Source of the DNA: Candidatus Sericytochromatia bacterium S15B-MN24 CBMW_12
GTDB taxonomy: Bacteria > Cyanobacteriota > Sericytochromatia > S15B-MN24 > UBA4093
Length of the DNA: 60,334 nucleotides
NCBI GenBank assembly: GCA_002083825.1
Contig: DAZV01000018.1
Coordinates: 1 to 60,334, forward strand
Direction: 5' to 3'
Below the pieces are notes generated by a model. That model was not told the origin of the DNA. It saw only the letters and a program-made list of their open reading frames with translations, and searched no databases. Shown here in pieces: positions 1 through 8,123 of the stretch. Numbering within the stretch: the stretch's first letter is position 1; every line of letters starts with the position of its first letter. A program made the translations under genes and the position numbers.

Positions 1-140
1 ACGTCCCCCTAACCCTAGCTCGGAAGCTGCGAACCCCGGTGGCAAGCGTGTCCATCTCCAAAAACTCCAGAAGCGAGACTTCTGTCGCCCCGACAATCTT
101 TAGCCTCGGCTTAAGGCAAGCTTGACGCCAGGTTTACCGT

Positions 141-182
141 CAGCGGCCCGGATTCGACGATAACTCCTTTACCGGGCCGCTG
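141..182. repeat. Perfect 11-bp inverted repeat in the leader of the first gene
   Basis: CAGCGGCCCGG (141-151) and its exact complement CCGGGCCGCTG (172-182) flank a 20-nt loop. It lies about 70 nt upstream of the start at 254. No T-run follows, so it does not read as an intrinsic terminator. It may be a leader hairpin or a repeat remnant. The rest of positions 1-253 holds no gene that I can support. Confidence 0.5.
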
Positions 183-196
183 GCCCAAAGCGGGGG

Positions 197-221
197 TTTT
201 CGGCGCCGCAGGCGCGATAAC
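197..221 (+). repeat. Short GGCGCC-AGGCGC palindromic element, copy 1
   Basis: A TTTTCGGCGCC half, a short spacer, then AGGCGC and ATAAC. Nearly the same string recurs at 44310-44333. Both copies are intergenic and centre on a small hairpin (GCGCC-n3-GGCGC). Function unknown; it could be a degenerate relative of the longer intergenic repeats at 38.9 and 43.6 kb. Confidence 0.35.
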
Positions 222-253
222 TCCCCCACGCATCCCGCGTCAGGAGGACCGTC

Positions 254-784
254 ATGGCCGTCAACTTGAATTCCACGCCCTATCCCCCCAACCCCCGGCC
301 CACGGTGAAGACGCCCCCCCTGGGAGTCGTGGCGGGCGCGGTCACACCGGCACTTCGGATCGGCCAGATGTACAAGGCGGCAAACCTCGGCGCCTCGCTC
401 AGCGCGGGAACCGTCACCAAGGCCGGCCTCTTCGGCAAACTCGCCCAATCCCTCAATCCCATGGGCCTGCTCAAGTCCGGCCTGATCGGCGCGCTCATCT
501 CTTTTCCCCTCGCCGCCATCCAGAACTTCCTTGACCTGAAGGCGGGCAACATCACCGAGAGGCAGTTCCTGGCCGCCACCGTGGCCGACGGCGCCGCCTA
601 CACGGCCGCGGGCGTCGCGGGCAGCACCATCGGAGCGATCTTGGGAAGCATCATCCCCGTCGCCGGCACCTTCATCGGGATGACCCTCGGCGCAGTCGTC
701 GGGATGGGCCTCAGCCAATTCTACGACAGCCAGTTCAAGCCCAAGATGCGCCAAGAAGTAGAAACAGCGATGTTCGGCGGCTAA
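254..784 (+). CDS. Hypothetical glycine-zipper protein with proline-rich N-terminus
   Basis: A 176-aa protein of unknown function. The ATG at 254 follows an AGGAGG site at good spacing. Residues 1-25 are proline-rich and probably disordered, and there is no signal peptide. The middle (about 70-95) and the segment around 115-160 are hydrophobic, with Gly/Ala/Ser every fourth residue (for example GSTIGAILGSIIPVAG), as in glycine-zipper or membrane-inserting domains. The C-terminus is polar and charged. It stands alone: its own terminator follows at 810-836 and the next gene converges on it. Glycine zippers occur in pore formers, outer-membrane stress proteins and membrane tethers; the sequence does not decide between them. 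That it is coding is supported by the ribosome site, the codon pattern and the terminator. Confidence 0.75.
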   Translation: MAVNLNSTPYPPNPRPTVKTPPLGVVAGAVTPALRIGQMYKAANLGASLSAGTVTKAGLFGKLAQSLNPMGLLKSGLIGALISFPLAAIQNFLDLKAGNITERQFLAATVADGAAYTAAGVAGSTIGAILGSIIPVAGTFIGMTLGAVVGMGLSQFYDSQFKPKMRQEVETAMFGG

Positions 785-809
785 AGAACGCCTCCGCCGC
801 GCCCTCACA

Positions 810-836
810 GCCTCCCCATCAAGGGGAGGCTTTTTT
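810..836 (+). terminator. Intrinsic terminator
   Basis: Perfect 8-bp stem GCCTCCCC / GGGGAGGC with loop ATCAA, followed by six T (831-836). It ends transcription of the gene at 254-784. The T-run overlaps the stop codon of the convergent efflux gene. Confidence 0.92.
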
Positions 837-2334
837 AGGGGCGGTGAGAGGCCACCTCGACCGGGCTGCCCTTCGGCATGCGCCAGGCAAGCACCACCCC
901 GACCAGCATCAAGACCAGCGAAAGCACGAAGACCATGTGAATCGAGTCGGCCAGCGCCTGCGAAAGCACGCCGATCACGTTCGTCGGAAGCTGCGCGTGA
1001 ACCGCCGGATCGAGAATCAGGTGAGGTTCCGAGGCGATTCGCTTCAGCTCCGGCGAAACACTCGTCGCCTGCAGCAACCGCAGCTGGATCCCGAAGATAC
1101 CCAGCTGGATGCCGCCCAGGATCGACAACCCCAAGGTGCCGCCGATGCCCCTGAAGAGCTGATTCCCCGACGTCGCCGCGCCTATCATCCGCTGAGGCGC
1201 CGCACTCTGGACCGCGAGAACGGTGGTCGTCGCGACAAAGCCCATTCCTAGACCCAGGAGAAGGTTGTAGGCGAGGAGTTGCCAGGAACTCGTCTGAGGG
1301 GTCGCGGTGGCGAAGAGGGCGAAGCCTCCGGCCATGAAGCAGGAGCCCAGGACGGTGAGATTGCGGAAGCCATGGCGGTTGAGCAGACGGCCGCAGATGT
1401 TGGCTCCGGTGACCCAGCCGATGGACATGGCGGTGAGGACGCGCCCGGCGACTCCCGGCGAGCCGCCGAGAACACCTTGAACCCAGAGGGGGACGAAGCT
1501 GGCGGTGGAGAAGACGGCGGCTCCGGCCAGGAAGCCGAGGCTCACGCAGGCGGTGAAGACCGGGTTCTTGAAGAGTTCGACGGGAAAGATGGGGTCGGGG
1601 ACCTGGCGCTCGTAGATGACGAGGACGACGGTGAGGATCAGGCCGAGGGCGACGGCGGCGATTTCCCAGGCGTAGACGGGGCCTTGGCAGATCTCGAGGA
1701 AGCCGGAGAGGAGGGAGAGGATCGCGCTGGTGAAGAGGGCGGCGCCGATCCAGTCGACCTTCGGGCGGGCGTCATGGCGTTCGGGGACTTGCAGGAAGAC
1801 CACGATGAGCCAGATGGCGAGGAGACTGAATGGCAAGTTGATGTAGAACGCCCAGCGCCAGGAGAGGGTTTGAGCGAAGAAGGCTCCGACCACGGGCCCG
1901 ATGACGCTGGCGACGCCCCAGACGGAGCTGAGGAGGCCCTGCATCTTGCCGCGGGTTTCGGGGGGGAAGAGGACGCCGAACATGATGAAGCTCATGGTGA
2001 AGAGGCCGCCGGCGCCGATGCCCTGGATGGCGCGGAAGACGACGAGCTGGACCATGTTCTGGGCCGTTCCGCAGAGGGCGGAGCCCACGGCGAAGATGAC
2101 GATGGCGAGGATGATGAAGCGCTTGTGTCCGTAGATGTCGGAGAGTTTGCCGTAGAGGGGGGTGGCGACCGTCGAGGCGAGATTGAAGGCCGTGGGAGCC
2201 CAGGGGTAGAGGGAAAGGCCGCCGATCGAGGAGATGACGGTGGGCATGAGCGTCCCGATGATGGTGCCGTCGAGGGCGGCGAGGAACATCACCATGAGGA
2301 TGCCGGCCACGACGGTGCGCTGGCTGTTGGTCAT
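835..2334 (-). CDS. MFS drug efflux transporter, DHA2 (EmrB/QacA-like) family
   Basis: A 499-aa integral membrane protein with about 14 hydrophobic segments, the size and count usual for DHA2 proton-coupled drug antiporters of the inner membrane. Motif A is clear (GKLSDIYGHKR, residues 62-72). The antiporter motif C region (GVASVIGPVVGAFF, near 140) marks an exporter. The N-terminal helix carries the family's LDGTIIGTLMPTV. The gene follows an HD-GYP gene by 42 nt on the same strand and probably shares its transcript. No strong ribosome site precedes the ATG, so translation may depend on coupling. The substrate cannot be told from sequence. No regulator of the TetR or MarR type is adjacent. 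Confidence 0.9.
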   Translation of the reverse strand: MTNSQRTVVAGILMVMFLAALDGTIIGTLMPTVISSIGGLSLYPWAPTAFNLASTVATPLYGKLSDIYGHKRFIILAIVIFAVGSALCGTAQNMVQLVVFRAIQGIGAGGLFTMSFIMFGVLFPPETRGKMQGLLSSVWGVASVIGPVVGAFFAQTLSWRWAFYINLPFSLLAIWLIVVFLQVPERHDARPKVDWIGAALFTSAILSLLSGFLEICQGPVYAWEIAAVALGLILTVVLVIYERQVPDPIFPVELFKNPVFTACVSLGFLAGAAVFSTASFVPLWVQGVLGGSPGVAGRVLTAMSIGWVTGANICGRLLNRHGFRNLTVLGSCFMAGGFALFATATPQTSSWQLLAYNLLLGLGMGFVATTTVLAVQSAAPQRMIGAATSGNQLFRGIGGTLGLSILGGIQLGIFGIQLRLLQATSVSPELKRIASEPHLILDPAVHAQLPTNVIGVLSQALADSIHMVFVLSLVLMLVGVVLAWRMPKGSPVEVASHRP

Positions 2335-2376
2335 GCGGGTTGAGGGGGGGTCAAGGGAAGTCCTTTCCGCTCGGGG

Positions 2377-3114
2377 TTAGGGGGCGTCTCCCGGGCGGGA
2401 GGACTCGGAGTCGAGAAGGCGGGGGTAGACGCTTTCGGCGAAGACCGAGACCAGGCGGGAATCGTAGGAGATGCCGGCGAGGCGGTGGAGTTCGGCCATG
2501 GCTTCGTCGGGATCGAGGGCTTCGCGGAAGGGGCGGCGGTGGGTGATGGCTTCGTAGAACTCGGCGATCGCCAGAACTCGTGCCGGTAGCGGGATGGCAT
2601 CTCCCATGAGGCCGTCGGGGTAGCCGGTGCCGTCCATGCGTTCGTGGTGCCAGCGGACCCAGAGGGCGGGTTCGGGACCCAGGCCGATTTCGCGGACCAT
2701 GCGCTCACCGAGGAGGGAATGCTCGCGCAGCTTTTCGCGTTCGGACGGGGTGAGGGGGGCGGGTTTGGAGAGCATGGGGGCCATGTCTTCCTGCCCGAGG
2801 TCGTGGAGATAGGCGGCCTGTTCGAGGGAGTCGAGGACATCGGGGGGGAGGCCGGCGGCTTGGCCGAGTTTTCGGGCGAGGGTGGCGATGCGGGCGGCGT
2901 GCTCGGAGTCGTAGCCTTCGAGCTCGGACATGTAGCGTCCCCAGGCGGGAAGGTCGAGCGACTCCGACTCGGGGGGGCCGTGCAGTCGGGGGCGGGGTAG
3001 CCGGCTGCGGAGGGTCTCGAGGAGTTGCGGGGGGGCGAAGAGATAGACGAGGTAGGCGATCGCGGCCAAAAGGCTGAGGTAGCCAATCACACGGAGCAGG
3101 AGCTCGATGGTCAT
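2377..3114 (-). CDS. Membrane-anchored HD-GYP domain protein (putative c-di-GMP phosphodiesterase, altered active site)
   Basis: A 245-aa protein with one N-terminal membrane segment (residues 4-27), a short linker, and an HD-GYP domain (about 65-235). Visible landmarks are H72 in EHAAR, the HD pair at 104-105 (LHDLGQ), HHE at 156-158, GTGYP at 162-166 and IPLPAR near 175. Two positions deviate from the usual HDxGK and ADxxDA: here they read HDLGQ and AEFYEA, so a Lys is lost and a metal-binding Asp is replaced by Glu. HD-GYP proteins hydrolyse c-di-GMP; this one may be weak or act as a sensor. A GAGGT site precedes the ATG. It sits 25 nt after hppA in what looks like one operon. Confidence 0.85.
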   Translation of the reverse strand: MTIELLLRVIGYLSLLAAIAYLVYLFAPPQLLETLRSRLPRPRLHGPPESESLDLPAWGRYMSELEGYDSEHAARIATLARKLGQAAGLPPDVLDSLEQAAYLHDLGQEDMAPMLSKPAPLTPSEREKLREHSLLGERMVREIGLGPEPALWVRWHHERMDGTGYPDGLMGDAIPLPARVLAIAEFYEAITHRRPFREALDPDEAMAELHRLAGISYDSRLVSVFAESVYPRLLDSESSRPGDAP

Positions 3115-3139
3115 GGCTACCTCAGGAATCCCGAAGGGA

Positions 3140-5257
3140 CTAGCGGATCAGGGACGCGGCCATGGCCGAGACGATCAGCAGCGCGACGATGTTCACGATC
3201 TTGATCATCGGGTTGAGCGCGGGACCGGCGGTATCCTTGAAGGGATCTCCGACGGTGTCGCCCACGACCGCGGCCTTGTGGGCATCGGAGCCCTTGCCGC
3301 CGAAGTGACCCAGTTCGATGTACTTCTTGGCGTTATCCCAGGCGCCGCCACCGGTGGCCATCATGAGCGCCATGAGCAAGCCGGTGATGATGACGCCCAC
3401 GAGCATACCGCCCAGGGCGCGGACGCCGAGGAAGGCGACGCCGATGGGAACGGCGACCGCGAGGACACCAGGAAGGAGCATCTCCTTGATGGCGGCGGCG
3501 GTGACGATGTCGACCGCGCGACCGTAGTCAGGCTTGGCGGTGCGATCCATGATGCCGGGGATCTCGCGGAACTGGCGGCGGACTTCCTGGATGACGGCCT
3601 GCGCAGCCTTGCCCACGGCCTCCATGAAGAGGGACGAGAAGAAGAACGGCAGGACGGCACCGATGAAGAGACCGATGATGACCTTGGGATCCTGGAGCGA
3701 GTAGTTGATGTTGAAGAGGGACGGGTTGACGGTGACTCCCGCCGCGTCGGGCATCCCCATCTCCTGGACGCGCTGCGTGAAGGTGATGAAGAGGGCGAGC
3801 GCCGCGAGGCCGGCCGAACCGATGGCATAGCCCTTGGTGACGGCCTTGGTGGTGTTTCCGACGGCGTCGAGGGCGTCGGTGGTGCGGCGAACCGACTCGG
3901 GAAGCTCCGCCATCTCGGCGATGCCGCCGGCGTTGTCGGTGATGGGGCCGAAGGAGTCGATGGCGACGATCATGCCGGCGGTGGAGAGCATGGCGACGGC
4001 GGCCGTCGCGATGCCGTAGGCGCCGACGAGGAGCGGCGTGGTGCCGAGGGGTGCGGCCATGCTCTGGGCGAACCAGTAGGCGGCGCCGATACCTGCGACG
4101 ATCACGAGGACCGGGGCGAGGGTGGACTCCATGCCGATGGCGAGGCCCGAGATGATGTTGGTGGCGGGGCCGGTCTGCGAGGCTTCAGCGATCCGCTTGA
4201 CTGGACGCCATTCGGTGGAGGTGTAGTACTCGGTGATGACGGTGATCAGGCCCATGACGGCGAGGCCGACGATGGCGGCCCAGAAGAAGCCCCACTGACC
4301 GGGGAAGAGCCAGGCGGAGATGCCGGCGAAGGCGGCCGCTGACACGATGGTGGTGACGATCAGACCCTTGTAGAGGGCGCCCATGATGTTGGTGCCGCCG
4401 CCGAGGCTCACGAAGAAGGAGCCGATGATGGAGGCGATGATGGCCGCGCCACCGATGGCGATGGGCAGGAGCACGCCGGTGATGTTTCCTGCGGGGAAGG
4501 CCATCTGGCCGAGCAGGAGGGCGGCGACCATGGTGACGACGTAGGTTTCGAAGAGGTCGGCACCCATGCCGGCGCAGTCGCCGACGTTGTCGCCGACGTT
4601 ATCCGCGATGACGGCGGGGTTGCGGGGGTCGTCCTCGGGGATGCCCGCTTCGATCTTGCCGACGAGGTCGGCGCCGACGTCGGCTGCCTTGGTGAAGATG
4701 CCGCCGCCCACGCGGGCGAAGAGCGAGATCAGCGAGGCGCCGAAGGCCATGCCTTCGATGGCGAGGTTGAAGGAGTGGACGTTCCGCTCGAAGAAGAGGA
4801 AGAAGAAGACGGCGACGCCGAGGAGGCCGAGGCCGACGACGGCCATGCCGGTGACGGCTCCGCCCTTGAAGGCGAGCGCGAGGGCGGGCGCGAGGCCCCG
4901 CTCGGCGGCGGCGGCGGTGCGGACGTTGGCACGAACGGAGATGTTCATGCCGACGTAGCCGGCGGCTGCGGAGAAGATGGCGCCGACGAGGAAGCCGACG
5001 GTGGGCTCCCAGGCCTTGAAGACCAGGCCGAGAATGATGGACAGAGGGATGCCGACGATGGCGATGGTGCGGTACTGGCGATTGAGGTAGGCCATCGCGC
5101 CTTCCTGGATGGCGCCCGCGATCTCTTGCATGCTCGCGTTCCCGGCGGGCTGCTTCACGACGCTCGAGGCGAGGAAGGCGCTATAGCCGAGGACGAGTAG
5201 CGCAGAGACGATGGCGAACCAGGAAATCGGCGTGAAGAACTGAGTGACCGTTTCCAA
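3140..5257 (-). CDS. hppA: K+-independent membrane H+-pumping pyrophosphatase
   Basis: A 705-aa, roughly 16-helix pump that couples PPi hydrolysis to proton export. Residues 193-236 hold the catalytic signature [13 protein letters not shown] through [19 protein letters not shown]. In the subtype-determining motif the sequence is [10 protein letters not shown], with K471 and T474; established work on the family links Lys here (instead of Ala) to K+-independent enzymes. I chose the TTG at 5257, preceded by AGGAG, which gives the usual family length. The open frame continues upstream through a low-complexity T-run that cannot be part of the protein. The leader holds a terminator-like hairpin (5303-5344). 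HD-GYP and efflux genes follow. Confidence 0.95.
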   Translation of the reverse strand: METVTQFFTPISWFAIVSALLVLGYSAFLASSVVKQPAGNASMQEIAGAIQEGAMAYLNRQYRTIAIVGIPLSIILGLVFKAWEPTVGFLVGAIFSAAAGYVGMNISVRANVRTAAAAERGLAPALALAFKGGAVTGMAVVGLGLLGVAVFFFLFFERNVHSFNLAIEGMAFGASLISLFARVGGGIFTKAADVGADLVGKIEAGIPEDDPRNPAVIADNVGDNVGDCAGMGADLFETYVVTMVAALLLGQMAFPAGNITGVLLPIAIGGAAIIASIIGSFFVSLGGGTNIMGALYKGLIVTTIVSAAAFAGISAWLFPGQWGFFWAAIVGLAVMGLITVITEYYTSTEWRPVKRIAEASQTGPATNIISGLAIGMESTLAPVLVIVAGIGAAYWFAQSMAAPLGTTPLLVGAYGIATAAVAMLSTAGMIVAIDSFGPITDNAGGIAEMAELPESVRRTTDALDAVGNTTKAVTKGYAIGSAGLAALALFITFTQRVQEMGMPDAAGVTVNPSLFNINYSLQDPKVIIGLFIGAVLPFFFSSLFMEAVGKAAQAVIQEVRRQFREIPGIMDRTAKPDYGRAVDIVTAAAIKEMLLPGVLAVAVPIGVAFLGVRALGGMLVGVIITGLLMALMMATGGGAWDNAKKYIELGHFGGKGSDAHKAAVVGDTVGDPFKDTAGPALNPMIKIVNIVALLIVSAMAASLIR

Positions 5258-5302
5258 ATCCGTGGTGCTCCTGTTACTGCGAATTCCCCCGGCCGTAAAA
5301 AC

Positions 5303-5344
5303 AAAAAAAACGAGGCCAAACCCCGGGGGGCTGGTCCGGACTCG
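5303..5344 (-). terminator. Terminator-like hairpin in the hppA leader (possible attenuator)
   Basis: On the minus strand a GC-rich hairpin spans 5344 to 5311 (outer arms CGAG/CTCG, inner CCAGCCCC/GGGGTTTGG with a bulge). It is followed at once by eight T (5310-5303), a G and five more T. It lies 46 nt upstream of the hppA start and downstream of a candidate promoter. It may end readthrough from the cyclase gene, or regulate hppA by attenuation. This and the promoter at 5409-5438 are all I see in 5258-5560. Confidence 0.6.
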
Positions 5345-5408
5345 GCCCTGACCGCAGCTTGAACGTCCTACCAAGGGTAAGGCAGCTGGAGACAGGGACA
5401 ACGGAGCA

Positions 5409-5438
5409 ATGATACAGGCTTAAGCGGGCCTTCGTCTA
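5409..5438 (-). promoter_or_regulatory. Candidate sigma70 promoter for hppA
   Basis: Minus strand TAGACG (5438-5433), 18-nt spacer, TATCAT (5414-5409). Transcription would start near 5402, giving a leader of about 145 nt that contains the terminator-like hairpin. The -35 is only a fair match. Confidence 0.4.
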
Positions 5439-5560
5439 GTGTTAAGCGCACATGGCGAACAAGCCGACACACTCGGACGGGATTTGACCTTGCGTTGGAA
5501 AGGGTGACATGCGCGGGGTCGCTATCGCGGCGATCGCGCAGGGGGAAGCGACCCCGGGGC

Positions 5561-7123
5561 TCAGGAGGAGAGGGTCTCGGTGGCCTTGGCGTAGACGCTG
5601 ACCCGGTTACGGCCCGCGTGCTTGGAGGCGTAAAGCGCCTGATCGGCGGATTCCATGAGGGTCTCGTCGGACTGGGCGTGAAACGGCAGGGTCGCCACTC
5701 CGATGGAGACGGTCACTTGCAGGATCTCGCCGTTGGGTCCGGGAAGCGGGGTTTCCTCGATGGCCATGCGAACGCGTTCGGCGAGGATCAGGGCGCCCTC
5801 GGTATCGGTCTCGGGCATCAGGACCATCATCTCCTCGCCGCCGTAGCGGGCGGCGATGTCGAGGTCCTCGCGGACGCTGCGCTTGATCACGCCGGCGACC
5901 AGCTTGAGGGCTTCGTCACCGCAGGCATGGCCGAAGGAGTCGTTGAAGCGCTTGAAATGGTCGATATCGATCATCATCAGGCTCAGATGCGTCCCGTAGC
6001 GCTGAGTCCGGCGAATCTCCTCGGTGAAGCGCTGTTCGAAGTGGCGGCGGATATAGAGCTTGGTGAGGCCGTCGACGGTGGCCATCTCGTAGAGGCGGGC
6101 GTTTTCGATGGAGGCGGCGGCCTGGACGGCCAGGGCCGAGAGCAGTTGCATGTCCCCGTCGGTGAAGGCGCCGATGCCCATGCCGGCCTCCTTGTCGAAG
6201 ACGGCGAGCACGCCTACCACCTGATCGCGGCTGGAGATGGGAACGGCCAGGCAGGTGAAGGAATCGAACTCGGCGGGAATGATCAACGGGTTGTCGAAGA
6301 TCTCGCCGCGATTGGTGAGCACCAGGCCTTCGAGCCAGAGGCCGTCGAGAGGGAAGTTCATGCCCTGAGGCCAGTAGTGGAAGTTGAAGCTGGCTTCGAG
6401 CTCGAGCTCGGCCCGCGCCTCGTCGAAGGTGAAGAGCACGCCGCGGCGGGCGTTGAGCAAGCTGACGGAATGGGAGACCAGCTCCCGGATGATGGACGCG
6501 CGGTTGAGCGTCGAGTGGATGATGCTGGTGATCTCGTGAAGGCGTCCGAGTTCCACCACCTTGAGGTCGAGCTTGAACTTGAGGGAGTGGTTGTAGAGGG
6601 CGACCGCGAGCTGGCGCCCCATGACGCTGAGGAGGTCGCGTTCGATCTCGGTGTAGGGATGGCCCCCCAGCTTCTCGGAGAGCATGAGGAGGCCGAAGAA
6701 CTGGCCCTTCATGACGAGCGGGATCCAGAGGGTGCGGGGCAGGGACTGGAGGGCGACCTCGTTGGCGATGGCGAAGTTGCGCATGGCCGGCAAGGATTCG
6801 ATGTCATCCGCCCCGATGGGCGAGTCGTAGGTGGTCCAGTAAGTCTCGGTGGGGAGAGGAACCGTGAGGGCGGTAGGCCTCTCGTCGAAACCGACGGCCG
6901 TGAGCAGGGTGAGTCTGCGGGACTCATGCTGCACGTGGAAGATCGCCCCCTTCGAGATCGCGAAAGAGCCCTTGATCATGCGCAGGACCGTCTTGAGCGA
7001 GGCCTTGAGCTGAGGGTTGGTCGTGATCTCGGCCGCCATGTCGCTGAGCCCCGCGAGGCAGATGAGCAGGCGATCCAGATGATCGGAGGGATTTTCCGAG
7101 GCGTTGTCCGAAGCGTTGTCCAT
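5561..7123 (-). CDS. GAF-GAF-GGDEF diguanylate cyclase
   Basis: A cytoplasmic c-di-GMP synthase without membrane segments. Two GAF-like sensor domains (roughly residues 25-180 and 195-330) precede a GGDEF domain (about 340-510). The active-site loop reads RYGGEEM, a functional-looking variant of GGEEF, with DIDHFKRFND and the GHACGDEAL metal/base region intact. The product-inhibition RxxD site is not in register: REDLD puts Glu where Arg is expected, so feedback inhibition may be lost. I prefer the ATG at 7123, with GAGGAG 15 nt upstream; a TTG at 7159 is the alternative but has no ribosome site. It lies downstream of an anti-sigma kinase and a STAS gene on the same strand, separated by phased direct repeats. 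Confidence 0.92.
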   Translation of the reverse strand: MDNASDNASENPSDHLDRLLICLAGLSDMAAEITTNPQLKASLKTVLRMIKGSFAISKGAIFHVQHESRRLTLLTAVGFDERPTALTVPLPTETYWTTYDSPIGADDIESLPAMRNFAIANEVALQSLPRTLWIPLVMKGQFFGLLMLSEKLGGHPYTEIERDLLSVMGRQLAVALYNHSLKFKLDLKVVELGRLHEITSIIHSTLNRASIIRELVSHSVSLLNARRGVLFTFDEARAELELEASFNFHYWPQGMNFPLDGLWLEGLVLTNRGEIFDNPLIIPAEFDSFTCLAVPISSRDQVVGVLAVFDKEAGMGIGAFTDGDMQLLSALAVQAAASIENARLYEMATVDGLTKLYIRRHFEQRFTEEIRRTQRYGTHLSLMMIDIDHFKRFNDSFGHACGDEALKLVAGVIKRSVREDLDIAARYGGEEMMVLMPETDTEGALILAERVRMAIEETPLPGPNGEILQVTVSIGVATLPFHAQSDETLMESADQALYASKHAGRNRVSVYAKATETLSS

Positions 7124-7162
7124 GGCGGTCTCGATGCGCTCCTCTTGAGTTAGCGGCAAGTC

Positions 7163-7197
7163 TTGGCCGCTGTTACCATTTTTTGGCCGCTGTTACC
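7163..7197. promoter_or_regulatory. Two exact 15-bp direct repeats, 20 bp apart
   Basis: TTGGCCGCTGTTACC occurs at 7163-7177 and again at 7183-7197, an offset of exactly 20 bp (about two helical turns). The pair lies between the STAS gene and the diguanylate cyclase start. Exact copies on one face of the helix suggest a binding site for a dimeric regulator. The protein that would bind is unknown. Confidence 0.55.
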
Positions 7198-7215
7198 CTT
7201 GATGAGCCGCGGGGG

Positions 7216-7563
7216 CTAGGACAGCAGGGCGACGGCAGCGGGTTCGTCGTCGGCGATCTGGGCGAACTGGGCGAGCCCCATGATGGTGAAGGTCTTGGCG
7301 ATGGTCTTGGTGAGGCCGCAGAAGACCAGCGAGCCCTCGATTTCCTGGATCTTCTCGATCACCTCGATCAGGATCGAGATGCCGATCGAGTTGATGACCG
7401 TCGACTTCTCCATGTTGATGACGAGCTTCTTGAAGTCTTCGGCGATGAGCGCCATGGCGGCCTCGCCGATCTTCTCGCCCCCCATGTTGTTGACGTAGCC
7501 ATCCGTGTAGACGACCGCGTAATCGGCCTCCTTGCGAACGGATACCGCGAACTGATTAATCAC
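7216..7563 (-). CDS. STAS-domain anti-sigma factor antagonist
   Basis: A 115-aa single STAS domain of the SpoIIAA/RsbV kind. In partner switching such a protein binds the anti-sigma kinase when unphosphorylated, and is switched off by phosphorylation on a Ser or Thr. The region VINMEKSTVINSIGISILIEVI contains the expected serine neighbourhood, with Ser at the NSIG turn as the likely phosphosite. The GTG at 7563 has a GAGGAGG site 6 nt upstream and overlaps the stop of the kinase gene in a GTGA, so the two are translationally coupled. No PP2C phosphatase or sigma factor gene is next to it; the target may be elsewhere or may be the downstream cyclase. Confidence 0.88.
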   Translation of the reverse strand: MINQFAVSVRKEADYAVVYTDGYVNNMGGEKIGEAAMALIAEDFKKLVINMEKSTVINSIGISILIEVIEKIQEIEGSLVFCGLTKTIAKTFTIMGLAQFAQIADDEPAAVALLS

Positions 7564-8018
7564 TGCGAACCTCCTCGTTGCCGGAGCTTGCTCATGGTCA
7601 AGGTCGTGCCCTCGGCTCCGGAGATAATCTCCACGGTGTCCATCAGGCTTTCGATCAGCATGAGGCCCCACCCCCGCTTGTAGGTGTCGTTTCCGGCGAC
7701 TTTGGCATGGATATCCGGCTTGGGAACCTCGGAAACGTCGAACCCTCCGCCATGGTCCCTGATGACGACCAGGAGGTCATCCGGACGCATGACGAACTTG
7801 ATGTAGACTGTGGCCTCCTCGGACTTGGAGTGCTCGAAGGCGTTGATGCAGGCTTCGATCAGGGCGTGCTTGACCTCGTCGGTCTGGTCCGAGTCGAAGG
7901 CCATGAAGCGTGCGACCGCCTCGGCAGTCTGAGTGGCGGCCACTTCCATGTCGGGGATAATGGGGATGGTCAGGTTAATTTCCTTGGGAAACTCGGCCGT
8001 GCCTGGCTTGTTGATCAA
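7560..8018 (-). CDS. Anti-sigma regulatory serine kinase (RsbW/SpoIIAB-like ATPase)
   Basis: A 152-aa protein consisting almost wholly of a GHKL/HATPase domain. The N box is EACINAFEHS, the G1 box DHGGGFD, and the G2 region KRGWGLMLIESLMD. Such kinases bind a sigma factor or another output protein and phosphorylate a STAS antagonist. The TTG at 8018 is chosen because GGAGGT lies 7 nt upstream; a TTG 15 nt further up would put the ribosome site inside the gene. The stop overlaps the STAS gene by 4 nt. Together with the cyclase they suggest a partner-switch module feeding c-di-GMP signalling, an inference from context. Confidence 0.9.
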   Translation of the reverse strand: MINKPGTAEFPKEINLTIPIIPDMEVAATQTAEAVARFMAFDSDQTDEVKHALIEACINAFEHSKSEEATVYIKFVMRPDDLLVVIRDHGGGFDVSEVPKPDIHAKVAGNDTYKRGWGLMLIESLMDTVEIISGAEGTTLTMSKLRQRGGSQ

Positions 8019-8123
8019 ATGACCCACCTCCAAAACATCCGCGGGGACGGTTGCCCCTCATTATACGAAGCGCCGTGGGGCGCGTCCAGACGCCCCTCGC
8101 GGGGACCTCGAGCGGGATTGCCG

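Noticed and set aside
5258..5401. N-terminal extension of the pyrophosphatase
   Set aside because: It would translate the T-run and hairpin; the TTG at 5257 has a ribosome site and gives normal length.
5258..5410. Fluoride (crcB) riboswitch in the hppA leader
   Set aside because: I could not find the conserved GATG and paired-loop pattern by eye; only the terminator-like hairpin is supportable.
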